Assembly: GCA_963682055.1 (NCBI GenBank)
Contig: OY821746.1
Span: forward strand, 26,726,481-26,790,480
DNA: 64,000 nucleotides
Source: Primula veris
Taxonomy: Eukaryota; Streptophyta; Magnoliopsida; Ericales; Primulaceae
Reading direction: 5' to 3'
Positions 24,019 through 36,028 of the stretch are shown piece by piece (positions within the stretch are counted from its first letter, which is position 1; each line of letters begins with the position of its first letter). Below the pieces are notes generated by a model, which was not told the origin of the DNA, ran no database searches, and saw nothing but the letters and a program-made list of their open reading frames with translations. Position numbers and translations under genes: made by a program.

Positions 24019-24379
24019 GATCATCTACAATAGGTGTGTTAAAGTGTGTGTTAACTAAAAATGTTATCTAACAATACAATTTTGTCTCTCCATTAGATGT
24101 GTTAAAGTGTGTTTTAACTTTATAGACATTAAAAACATTGTTAAAGATAACAATCTTTTTAAGTGTTATTACTTGATGACATGGCAAAAAAAAACTGACT
24201 CACCCTCATATTTTTCACGCATATATTTTCTATCTCTAACCTACTCTACTCTTCTATTTATTTTATCCTGCATATTTTCTTCTTTTTTATTTTCTCTTAT
24301 TCTCCATAAATATGGAAAATAGTCATTCTTTTCTCAACCCCCAATTCAACTATGACTTTTCTGAAACAATACCCCAATC
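24019..24379. mobile_element. Third Tourist/PIF-like element, partial at gap
   Basis: Starts GATCATCTACAATAGGTGTG after a TAA and repeats the internal phrases of the two preceding elements (GTTAACTAAAAATGTTATCTAACAATAC, TTTGTCTCTCCATTAG). Unlike them it leads into an open frame at 24312, so it may be the remnant of a longer, once coding element. It runs into the assembly gap and the right terminus was not found. Confidence 0.5.
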
Positions 24380-24656
24380 NNNNNNNNNNNNNNNNNNNNN
24401 NNNNNNNNNNNNNNNNNNNNNNNNNNNNNNNNNNNNNNNNNNNNNNNNNNNNNNNNNNNNNNNNNNNNNNNNNNNNNNNNNNNNNNNNNNNNNNNNNNNN
24501 NNNNNNNNNNNNNNNNNNNNNNNNNNNNNNNNNNNNNNNNNNNNNNNNNNNNNNNNNNNNNNNNNNNNNNNNNNNNNNNTGAGATATAAGTTGTACCTTG
24601 AGAACAAAGTCCCGAAACCAGAAACCTCTAAAGGTGGTTCGGGAAATATTGTTTAA
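24312..24656 (+). pseudogene. Transposon-like coding fragment broken by the gap
   Basis: Left of the gap: ATG and 22 codons (MENSHSFLNPQFNYDF...), a leader of the kind seen on the Myb-like accessory protein of PIF/Harbinger elements. Right of the gap: about 25 codons ending ETSKGGSGNIV and a stop. The frame appears continuous through the Ns only because the gap is filled with a round 200 bases, so the two parts may not belong together. Family assignment is tentative. Confidence 0.35.
24380..24579. other. Assembly gap (200 N)
   Basis: Exactly 200 undetermined bases, probably a nominal gap size. The gap falls inside the repeated Tourist/PIF region. Confidence 0.99.
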
Positions 24657-24870
24657 GGGAAACTGCTCAGCAGTTGCCTCTTATTTTTTATATTTCTGTT
24701 ATTTATTTTTTAGTCTTTACATTCTGTACATTTCATTTCAGTACCATTTCTTTTCTGTAATTTACTTTTCTGTACTGTTTTTTTTCTGTATTTACTTTTC
24801 AGTACTGTTTACTTTCAGTTTTTCAATTCAGTAATTTACTTTTCAGTTCTGTAATTTCCAGCATTTACAA

Positions 24871-25066
24871 AAACCAGTCCGGCAGTTTTTTATTTGTTAA
24901 AAACCAGTCCAGTTTGTTTTTTGTTTAAAACCAGTCCGGCAGTTTGTTCAAAACCAGTCCGGCAGTTTCTTAAAACCAGTCCGGCAGTTTCTTTTATTTA
25001 AAACCAGTCCGGCAGTTTGTTAAAAACCAGTCCGGCAGTTTATGTGTTAAACCAGTCCGGCAGTTT
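24871..25066. repeat. Cluster of AAACCAGTCCGGCAGTTT repeats
   Basis: Eight copies of the 18-mer AAACCAGTCCGGCAGTTT, or close variants, start at 24871, 24901 (shortened), 24928, 24951, 24973, 25001, 25024 and 25049. They are separated by variable T-rich spacers of 4-12 bases. The core is strictly kept while spacers differ. Upstream (24700-24860) there is a looser TTTCTGTA/TTTCAGTA pyrimidine repeat that may share its origin. Confidence 0.88.
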
Positions 25067-26391
25067 CCTTTTTACAGTTCAACAGTTTTATTTATTTGTT
25101 GAGTCAGAAATTGTAACTTATATTCCAATTGTGAGAAATAAAATTATTATTTCCATTGCGTTCCTGTCTTCTTTATTTTATTGTTATTTCGTTTATTTTA
25201 TTCGAAATAGTACCAAAACCAACACTATATTCAGCATCTGAAGAAAGATAGACGATTTTTTTGTCTCTTTGACATCCGTGGTCTTCGAGTTATTGGACAT
25301 CCGTACTAATCAAGATCACAAAAAGCTTGTAAATATGAAATCGGTGGAAGAGGTGGAAAAAAAACCCAATTTTCGCGTACACCCTTTAAGAGCAACTTTT
25401 GTATCCGGTTTGCAAGGTTCCATACATAAATCTACTTAAACACATGCATTGAATATCATGCCCGACCTCAAAATCGTAAAATATATTAGACGACTTATCA
25501 ATGTTCAATAACGTGTCGGGTTTTTCAATAAATATATTTATAAGAGTTTAACACTGGTTTTCATTGGGTGGTCAACTAGAGCCTCGCCAGATAGACATAC
25601 CAGATACTTGAAATGTCATATCAAATCCGATCCGTTCGTACCCGGTACTCCAATACAAAAAATTTGAAGTACGTGTGCTATATTACCGTTGAACCTCATC
25701 ATGCATAGTTAGGAGCGAATCGAGGACTTGCAAACGCTGGGCATAACTGAATTTACACAAAAAGTATTGTGAGAGTGAAAAGAATATTCCAAGTGGTGTC
25801 AAATAGTATTTTCAATATATTATAGTAAAATTACATGATAAAATGTACAAATAGAAAATGAGATCACAAACTTTATAGGATGGTCGGAAGTACTTAATCA
25901 GAAAATGCGGTCGACCGAAACGACATGAAGAGGGCGGTGACAGGGGAGTAGAAAGGCGGAACAAAAGGTTTTACAGGCAGTTGTTCCTGTGAAATTAAAT
26001 CATTGTATTTGGACCAAAACAAAACTACTATTTGATTTCGGTTCCATTTGATTTATACTCAATTTTCTTTGGAGAAAAATATGGTCACACATTTCCTTCA
26101 AAATATAGTCCACTAAACTATCATGGCCAAGTAATATGCTCATATTGCCCCCTTATTTTGCGCATCTTATATTAACTCCCACCAAAACCACAAATACCCA
26201 CACGTAAATATTCAACACGCTCCCTAAACATCATAAACCCAATATTCACATGCCATCCCTTTTTATTAGCAAAATTTCGTTACAAAATTCTGTTTTCAAA
26301 AACCATTTCTAGCTTCACAATAAAAAAATAAAAAAAGCCACACACACCAACCACTTTCCTAGGCCGGAAAGAAACTCCGGCCACTAACCCA
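25067..26391. other. Gene-free interval, promoter of the ATL gene
   Basis: No gene seen. The last few hundred bases must hold the promoter and 5' UTR of the RING gene at 26392. The 5' UTR is A/C-rich just before the ATG. I could not fix a TATA box with confidence. Confidence 0.5.
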
Positions 26392-27320
26392 ATGTCGACG
26401 GACTCAAACACATTACATGGCGCTTACCCCTCTCCCAAAATGACCCTAGTCATCACCGTCCTCCTCCTCGTATTTTTTCTTATTGGCTTTTTTACCGTGT
26501 TTTTTTGCCGTTGTATGCACATTCTCCCATTAACTACTCGTTTTGATCGCGAAAACTCTGCCACCACCGTTCCTGAAAAACCTCTACCCAAGGGCCTCGA
26601 CCCTAGGATCATAAACTCTTTCCCGACGTTTACCTACTCGGCTGTAAAAGACATACGCATAGAGAAATTCGGGCTTGAGTGTGCTATATGTATATGTGAG
26701 TTTGTGGACGATGATGTTTTGCGCCTGTTTACCAAATGTTGCCACGTGTTCCACCAAGAATGCATTGATCTTTGGCTAGATAGCAACAAGACCTGTCCAG
26801 TGTGTCGTGGGAACCTCGAGATTGTTGAGCAACAACCACATTTGATGTGTGGTATTAACGAGGACGAACCGCTTGAGGACTCTGTGGACATGGTAAAAAA
26901 AAATAGTCTGTCTTTTTAAACAATAGTTTGAACATAATATACTTTGGGGACATACTTAAAATTATTCTTTTTTGGCAGCCTCAAAATATTAGTGCTCGCT
27001 CCCCTGCTGATGTCAGTATAGACATTCCGGATGTCGTGGATGGGACAGGTGAAGGAGAGAGAGGTGAGGCAAGGGTGGCGAGGTCCCAGATGTTGGATAA
27101 GTTCCCAAGATCACACTCGACGGGACACTCTATCAAGAAAAAAGATAATTTGGGAATTGATAGGTTTACGTTGAGGTTACCCGAACATTTACACACGAGG
27201 TTATTGAGGGGACATAATTGGACAGGGAGTTGTACAACTTTTGGTGAGTTCACGGTTAGGACGAAAACAGGTTTTGGAGAGATTTCGGATGTTGCTGGCA
27301 GAGATGTGAATCGAGTGTGA
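26392..27320 (+). CDS. ATL-family RING-H2 E3 ubiquitin ligase
   Basis: Two exons, 26392-26892 and 26979-27320, joined ATG|GTAAAA to GGCAG|CC in phase 0, giving 280 residues. One membrane helix lies at about 18-40. The ATL hallmark GLD is at 68-70, followed by SFPTFTYSAVKDIR. The RING-H2 domain is at 97-138: Cys97-Cys100, Cys116-His118-His121-Cys124, Cys135-Cys138, with the E2-contact Trp128. The C-terminal half is variable and acidic, with conserved clade blocks (DKFPRSHSTGHS, DRFTLRLPEHL). The order matches the ATL6/ATL31-like clade, membrane ubiquitin ligases of defence and carbon/nitrogen responses; the exact orthologue is not claimed. Two oddities: most ATL genes lack introns, and the usual Leu-Pro before the RING's second metal ligand set is Phe-Thr here (LRLFTKCCHVFH). 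Confidence 0.9.
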
Positions 27321-30300
27321 TAATTTGCTCGTTTCGTTAACATGAAGCATGATATTGGATACTGTCATACTGAGACATAAATCCAATAGACAGTCTAACA
27401 TCGCAGATATCGTAGTGGTATGAGTAATGTTCCTTGACATTGTTTTTTAGAGCACAGAAACGTCCATTTTTATGAGTGCCAGTGTTGGTGTAATTAGAAA
27501 TGGATGAAGTTAGGAACATGTGAACAGAAGTAATATAGACTTTCGTTTCTTTTTCTGTATAATATGATTTTTTTTATGTCATTGCAAATATCACATTGGC
27601 ATGCAGCAAACTATGATGACAAATGATACTATCTGTCCAGTATCATTGAGCTGAAATATGGAGATATTTATGATAAATTAAGTAGTATACTAGTGTATCG
27701 TGAGCTAAATATACCATGAATCTACCTGGTGTGATAAACATAGCAATGTTATTAAGATTAGCATATAGATCTTCTAGAACGGAAGCCTAAACTGTGTAAA
27801 ATCGGACTGATTCCATAAATCTGTTATGTTTCCATGAGATTGAGAACCTTTTATGTCAAAATTTGAAATACAGAGCCAATATGTAATATTTTCCTGAAAC
27901 TAGGGGACTGTTTAATCTAAGTAACCATCCAAATACTTGAAAACGAGTTTATGGGTGGGTGAGGAAGTGCATCTCAAAGAACAATAACTATTCATTTTCT
28001 TAATCGATATTATAATATTTCTTTGATGAAGTATAATATAGTATGTTGTTGGCTGTTGCTGCTGCTGTTGTGAGATTTAAGCATAACTAAACCGGATCTT
28101 CTTTGTTTCAAATTTCAATGCAGAAATAAATGTGATTTTTCTGCAATTACTTTTCAAAAAATAATAATTTAATCTTGTTATGAAGCACATTGATCTTGTT
28201 TGGATTTCCAATATGAGCATATGAGTTTGTTTGGTTCAGTGGGAGAAGATATTAGACTGTGTCAAGTGTAAACCACATTTTTCTCTTTTCATTAAATGAA
28301 TCCTGGTGATTTCTCTACCTCAAATTCTGCAGCTGAACAAACCATTAACATTCGAGAAGAGAAAACTATACTATACCTACGGCTGAAACTATATTCGAGA
28401 AGAGTCTGCAGGGCTGAAATCCTCAATGGCAGCGGCTTTATGAAGATCCAAAACGGCTCATAAAATCTTGCAATAAACAATTGAAGTGTATCATGTTTTG
28501 TAATTGCAACACACCCCATCTGTTAAAAAAACCAATCGAGCGGATGATATATAGAATTTCATCCGCCGCAATCCTACTTGAATTGCAGCAACTCAATTTA
28601 GAGATAGACTATTATCAATATACATTTTTATCGAACACAACAAAAGAATTAATAACTAATACTGTACGAGAGTACTAGTTTTCACTTCCACAATAAAGCC
28701 TACTTTTTTCTTACAAGTATGGATATGCAGCTAAACAATCTCATTTTTGTTCTTGCACAGTGTTTGCGCTTTTATTCTTTAAACTTGCTCGAAGAGCTAT
28801 TTATTTGCAATCAATTAATGTTGTATCTCACATTTTATTAATGAAAATTGTATAAACATAATTAAAAAAAAAGTACAATTTACTCCATGTTTGTTTTTGG
28901 CAATTTCTGGTTCTTATCTTACTGAGTAATTGTATGTGCTTGCAAAATAATATATTATGTATCTATTAAAAAGAAAACCTCAACTTGTATGTATACAAGA
29001 TTCCGTTTTCTGAATGAAAGTTGTAACTGATCACATGCTTTTCACTTTTGTTTTATCATGTAATTAACCCAATTCGGACACTAAATGCCTGAGCTCGTCT
29101 AAAGACTCCTCGTAAGTCCCAACCATGTAGGGCAAATACAAAATTACAAATTACTGAATTTGAAAATACAAGATTGTGGGGACGCACTAGTCATGTTACT
29201 AGATTTATTTTACTTTAGCCTTCTAATCATATTGATTCATGAACACACCGCTGTATATGGAGCATATGTTTTCTATCCAAGCACAGTAAATACACATTTA
29301 GTTTCTCATATTGGGCTCTTGTAAAAGCAAAATGTTGCCTTATCGATTATAATTAATAATAGAGGGTATGCACCATATATAAGAGAGCATTCGCGTTTGC
29401 ACACTTTTAATTTCTTTAGGTGCTGGTATTTTATCTTATGAATATCCACCCCTATTCTCTTACAGTTTTACCAGCTTTTTTATGGTGTATCGAATTATAT
29501 TCGTTTGTCACACTTGTTAATGCATCTGTTTGTTTTCTTTTGCAAAATGAAGGAATTGTCGGCATTGCTTTCTTCCTTAGTATACTGTAACTCTTAGTCA
29601 ATTTTTCTTCACAATTTACTCTTACTGAAAAGAAACTACAGTGTAACTCTTAAGTTGCAGAATTGCAGAGCTTGTATGGGTAATATGACTACAGATTATT
29701 CCGACAGTTCCTTTTGGAGTCTCCGACTTTAAATATCTGCATCTGGTCTTGATTATATAAGCAACGTATGTATTGAAACTGTGGATGAACTTGGAGTGTA
29801 TTATTTATTCTTGTGTTTCCATTTTTGTTTATTGGTAATTCCTAGAACTCTATAACTTTAACTTGAAGCATACATTTATTTCAGGTTGTATTAGAATGGA
29901 CTTATTTAGCTACCAGTTTGCGGATGCTGGTGCTGGTTTTCCTTATAGAATCTAACAACTAAGATCCGCTAGCCAAGTCATTTTGAAGTTATGGTCTACT
30001 TGTTTTTTGTTTGGTAGAAAAATTAAATCCTTATTTGAGAATTGCTGCCTATTGTAAATGTAGACCTTTTGTCTTTGCAAGATGATGCCATTATTTTGCT
30101 TCTGACCTTCACTGTTTACGTATCTTGTGTTGGGACTTTTTCATATTAAGGTGAAGGGTATCTATGAATGGTCACTTTTAAATAGTTTTAAACTTTGTTT
30201 GTATACCTGAATCTAGGGCTAGAAATTACTGGTGTTGAATAAAGTACACTGATTTGGACAAATGCTTAAACTTCAACATCACAAACAGATGCTCCCAAGT

Positions 30301-33300
30301 CCCAAGAGCCTTTATTTTGGTAAAATTCCCAAAGCATTCGGTGAAATTAAATTGTCATACTGACTTACTTCTCACAAAAGTGATGTTAGGAAACTGTCTT
30401 AAGTGATGTACATGAACTAAACGAGCTTACTTAAACAAAGAGAATAAAACAAGAAATAAGTAAAACCAATTAGCCCAAAACCTTTACACAGACTGCTTTG
30501 CAACATCTTTTCTACTTCAAACCTTAGTTTTCAAAATTTCAACCGATTCACAGGTAATTAGTACGTAAAAACCAGCTCAGAAGCTTCTGGTACACTTCAA
30601 ACTGTCACCATTTCTTTTAAAAATTATATCTGGATTTGTCTTGTCTTTCTGAAAAAAACTATTTTGATTGTGGAAAATAATGGAGATCCATCTGGATACT
30701 ATATTTTACCATTTTAGCATTTTCCTCGCAAAGATGACTGTTACGTGCATGTGCATTTTGGCTTTCGACTTCCAAATAGATCATAGAAGATATGCAATGA
30801 CAGAACTTATTGTACTGGTTTGGTAAAAAGTCAAAACATGAATTATATCTACTAGTTCAAGATTCATTCAGGAAACACGTAATTAGCCAGGAAACACGTA
30901 ATTAGCAAGTGTAATATGCATTTTTAATTTTTATTATTTTATATAATCATGCAATATCGTTTTGCTACAATTTGATTTCACTGGTGCCAATTGATCCAAC
31001 GCTTAGTTTTGGAATGTTATTTGCTAAGCATTTTGTGATTAAAAGTAAGCCTCAAATAAGTTGTCTTGAGTCTGTGTTGATGATTTAAGTCGTTGAGAGG
31101 GCTGTACGTTTTTGACATTATCTGGTGTTCTTCTTTATCAGACTTACTAATCTATACTTGCTTAACGTTTTTATGGTTGAGTATAAAACGGAATCATTCT
31201 ATTTCTGTATCTATATCTGTAGATGGTTCTAGAGCTTGGCTCAATTGCTTCGAAAACTGCATTACTTTCACAGAAAACTCAAGGAGTTTGTAGGTCCTAA
31301 GTTCTTTATGCTCTTCTGTTTTTAGAATAAGGTCTTACATCATTCCATTTTTTTTTAAAAACAGCTTGTTACATGTAAAAAAAAATTAACAATTAACTAA
31401 TTAAGGAAGCTTATTTGGGGAAAAAATAGAATTAAGCATTTAAATTATAGTACTTTTCAAGGTGTTCCCTTACATTTCTAACTTCTGCAATAAAAAACAC
31501 CTGAACTATCTCATTATTGCAATTCCGTTTTGAGATAATGGTTCTGATTAATGATCATATTCAGTAACATTTAGTGGTATTATCATGTCGATTTCAAGGG
31601 AAAGCTTCTTTAGTGTTTCCCTATGGTTTCCTTTCCTTTATACTCTGTAATCCCTGGTTTCCCTGATCTATGCTTCTGTAATTTGTTAATACTATTGTTT
31701 ATTTTGCTTGTAGGATTTTACGACCTACCACCGGATCATTACAATTGGACTCATCGGTCATCACCAGTAACCTGATCGATAGGAGTCATTACAATTCGTG
31801 AAGATTGTGTACAGTCTCACTCTACCCCGTCTGAACACTACAAAAAGCATTTTAATTGAATTAACTTATCGACATGGACTGTTCTTGTGAGCTTAATAAT
31901 TCATATTATTCGTTGTCAATCTTGGTTCACAAAGAAAATCAGTTAGATATAGACATCAATGTCGGCGAGTTTGATACCACTGACATCTCCTACACACTAC
32001 TGTGTTTTTTTTTTGTGAAAGGTTACAATATTGTGTTTTGTGTTGTCAAACATCAGTCTTTTCAACCTGATTTTCTTTTGGCGCATTGATCAAACAGACT
32101 TAATCTCCAGGAACTCAGCAGCTAATTTTTAAGTGTTTTGTGTGTTTATTACTTTAGTATTTTAGTTTACAATGGATCGCATTTGGTTTGTTTAATTTGC
32201 AGTGATGTTGCTATCCGAGCTTCACAATTTGAAATGTTATTTGTACAACCATGACATCAACTAATCATTTTTTAACATAATTTAAATCTGTACTTGCATT
32301 TGATTGTTCGCAAATACAGGCACCTGCTGTGTATGTCAATTTTCCATTGGAAATCGCTACTGATTAATTGCAGATTTATCAATTCAAAGATGATCTGATA
32401 TTTTGGTTTACAAAATGCATTTGTCGTGCCTAACTATTACAAAACTTTGAACTTATCGCTTAGCTATTGATTTTTATAGTATGTGTATACAAGCTAGCTA
32501 GCAGCGATATCTGGATAGATCTCGACTTGTCATTCTATATTTGGTTGTTAGTCACTCATGTATGAGTGCAATTTCATTTTGTAACTGCTAACATCTTTCG
32601 TTATATTTAAACCTTGCGTAGCCTAAACTAAAAAATTAATTTGTGCAGGCAAACCTGCTCACAAGGTTGGCAATGGAAGATTCTATGTTACTTCCAGACT
32701 CTTTTTCTTTACACCCTTTAAAGTCATTTTTGTTGCCATTAGCAATTCCACGGTCGTTCTTATGTGCATTTATCTCTGCTTTTGGACCGTCCCCAATCCT
32801 GGGTTGGTGGGAACCGAGCAATCTAGTCATGTCCCGTCCCATTATCTCGATTCACCTTATTCATAAGTCTCCACGCTTTTGTTGGTTTATTCTGTATAGA
32901 GCGTAACATCATGCATACATATAGTTCTAATGCCACTCGCTAAAGTTCAATCCAAGCTATGCGCGCAAGTTGTTCCATGTCATCTCACATTTCACGACAT
33001 CATATCGGGCATGGTATTACTCTACCCCATGTCCTGAATCAATAACACACAGGAGTATGATCATAGGACAAAATGTTTTTTAATATTAATGATGTGCATG
33101 TTGTTATATAGGTTGCCTTAACATTGCCTATATTCATTTTCGTACACAGGAGTACACATTTTCTGTGTATTTTCGTCATAAAGGCTACACATGTTTCTCT
33201 TTTAGCCTTGTTACTGCCGTGATGAATATGATTATAAAAAATAAAAATAGTCTCCTTTCAAAAAAAAAGTAGAAGAAGCTGCTCGCCAGTTTGCACTTGC

Positions 33301-36028
33301 AAAATGAAATTTACCGAAGTTTGAGATAGTAAATAAAATTGAAGAAAATGTACTTTCTAGGTTTGGTGGTCACATGGATCTGTGTAAAAAGGTGAATTTC
33401 TGACACAGGTTCGACCATGGTCCATTTCCAACATCAACAAACTTCTTTCTTCAGCGCCAGATAAGGCAACAGTTCCCACTGTTTTGTATCTTTACTTCTA
33501 GAATAAATATTTTTTTTCATGATATCTGAGGAGCAAAATTTTGAAGATTTAAACCAAATCATATAAAATTTTATTTTCCGTTAACTTTTATCTGGGAGGT
33601 GTTACAGTCCCGACTGATATACAAAGAATTTAGCTAGAAGAGTACGCGGGAGGCCGCCGAGTAATTTCCATTCCGTAGCTGGAAAACAGTAGAGTGCTAG
33701 CATTTATCAAGACCAGGCTAGCTAGCATTATTTTGTTGCAGATACACGAACCCCATATATATACTACAGTACTACATAGTTTAATGACTAATGCTATTAG
33801 CATACTACCTTCGTTTCCACGATATAAGTACATGATACTATTTGCCGATTCTATTTAAGTCCAATTTCAATAGAAAGTTTTGTTAGGTTATTTTACATAT
33901 TTGTCATTCTAAAACTAATTTTAGTAAAAAATATGTGAAAAACTAATGGACAAATTTGAAAAGCAGCGTAAGGATGATGTTCATTCGGAAAATTTCAGGA
34001 CATGTATTTTAAAGAGAAATGATATAGTCACCTAAAAAACTTATCCAAAAACCTTATCCGCTGATATGACGGGTTAAATGTACCAATAATTTTTATTTTA
34101 ATATTGAAATTATATTTTTATTTAATCTATAATTGGTACGGTTAATCCGCGGTATCATTTGATAATGTTTTTGGATAGCCTATAGTCTATACTCTATATT
34201 AAAACATGCAATATTTTATATGCATGAGTAGTTTTGCAAGGCATAATTGTTGGGTCCCCCAGTTTTTGGCCTTCATCGCAGAAGACACTGGCAGTCTGCT
34301 TGATGGTAGAAAAATTAATTGGGAAAAACAAACATGGCCTTTTAACTCCTTAAGAGAGAGTTAGGGACTTATTTCTGTTATATTTTTCTCACTATTTTGA
34401 AGCAGTAGGAATGAGGAAAGCACGTATATCAAATCATTTACTCTTCTGCATAGCTTCACCCTTTTTCTGTATACGAAGTTGGTAATTGTGTAGATTTGCA
34501 TGTGTAGAAAGCTAGACTAAATTCTTGATACTTTCTTACGCAAAACTAACATTAAGTTAGACTTCAGCGATTTTTATGTCTATATAACTAATGATTACAA
34601 AATGAAGTAACCAAATCTGAGTGATACTTAATAGAAAAGCGAAAAGGCGAAAATGAATGAACCCATGGTTTGTTTTTCACTTTTTCTTGCAATTCTCGAA
34701 GCAAACAAGCAGGTGTTTATAATACCCGGCCGCAGCCCATAAAAAAAAAACTCCTACAACTTAATAGAAACATTATTGTTAAAGGGTAGAGATACTTGTC
34801 ATTTACGAACTGAATTGCAAGTGTTAGAGATTTCAAGACAGAGATCACCCAGTTAATTATAAATAGAAGCAACTTTTTTTGCGAAGATAGTAAATTTTCA
34901 ATCAAAAATTCTAGTTTATTATGCAAAGAAAAGATGATTAAGAATAAAAATTAAAGATACAAAAAAAAAAAAAAAAAAAGGAATTCGAAAACGAAATGAA
35001 TAAACTACAAGTTTAATCAATCCAGTATATGCGACATATATATAGCACAAACAGTTCGGATTAATTAAACACTTGAATCATAATATTGCTTCAACTATTT
35101 TGACTAGTAAAACTGAAAGTATCCGTAATCTTTGATTTGGATGATTTCATAGGCAGTGAGGAAGCCAAGTCGAGACTATCGAGGCCACATCTTTCTCATC
35201 AACCTTTAAATTGTAAGTGTTTTAGTTTTGACTTGCTATTTTACTAGTATATTTTTATTAAAACTTTGCCACCCAGGTGCCGTTTTAGGGGTCAGGGAGA
35301 CCCTCTTGTCACTCTAAAAATTTTAAAAACGATTTTTTTTATAGAATTTTTTATAGAAAATTAGGTTATATATATTACTAGCCCACATAAGATATATAAC
35401 ATTACTTACCTCATTTGGTAATGCTACTTAAAATTAAACAAGAAATCATTAGTTCGATTATTTACTATCTCATCTTATTCTTTTTTATTTCTTTCATGTT
35501 TATTTAGTTACATGAGTAAAACTTCATTGATCATTATTTTCAATAACAACCCTATATTTCTATATTTTTTCTTAAAATCTACTAATACCATAGAATACCT
35601 CATTTTGATGTTAGGAAACAAAAAAATATCTTTATAATTTTAAATTTACTTTGTTTTTTACAATTACTAACTCGGTTTTTTAACACTTCAGAATATACTT
35701 TTAAACTCGGTTTTCGATTATTTTAAACGTTGTTTTTCTTAAAATTCTATTAGCAATTTTTTTTACTGCTGTGTAACGATATCATTATAGTTCCGCCTAT
35801 TGTCACCCCCATCTTTTTTTGTGAAGGCCACCTCCATATTTTAACTAGCATATATATATTTCACCAATCTTTATGAACTCATTGTTCATCTCATTCTATT
35901 CAGGTGGGGCTGAAATAATTATCCATCAATCCAAAAACCTTGTGTGTTTTCCTTTATCTCTCTGCTGACCTATCTTGCCCATGCAAGTGTAATTTAGAGT
36001 AAGTGAACGAGCATAAAAGCCTAAACAA
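27321..36028. other. 8.7-kb interval without a supportable gene
   Basis: AT-rich throughout. I find no conserved protein frame, complete tRNA or obvious large transposon. Notable items: a hairpin MITE at 34026-34190; a poly-A run near 34960-34979; a transposon-remnant-like stretch at about 35266-35830 (opening GTGCCGTTTTAGGGGTCAGG, closing TGTCACCCCCATC); and an exon-like block at 32649-32906. The right-hand kilobase holds the bHLH gene's promoter, with a TATATATATT stretch near 35851. Confidence 0.5.
34026..34190. mobile_element. Small hairpin MITE
   Basis: The left arm TTATCCAAAAACCTTATCC...GTACCAATAA and the right arm AATTGGTACGG...GATAATGTTTTTGGATA are inverted copies of about 50 bp around an AT-rich centre. 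TATAGT occurs on both flanks and could be a target duplication, but spacing to the arms is unequal. Confidence 0.5.

Noticed and set aside
24350..24607. Open frames crossing the N gap on both strands
   Set aside because: They exist only because N codons are not read as stops. Only the two flanking pieces of the plus-strand frame are worth noting.
24871..25066. CRISPR array
   Set aside because: Regular short repeats with variable spacers superficially fit, but spacers are only 4-12 T-rich bases and the genome is a plant's.
28292..28678. Overlapping open frames of 65-75 codons on both strands downstream of the ATL gene
   Set aside because: No family features, no splice logic, ordinary AT-rich surroundings.
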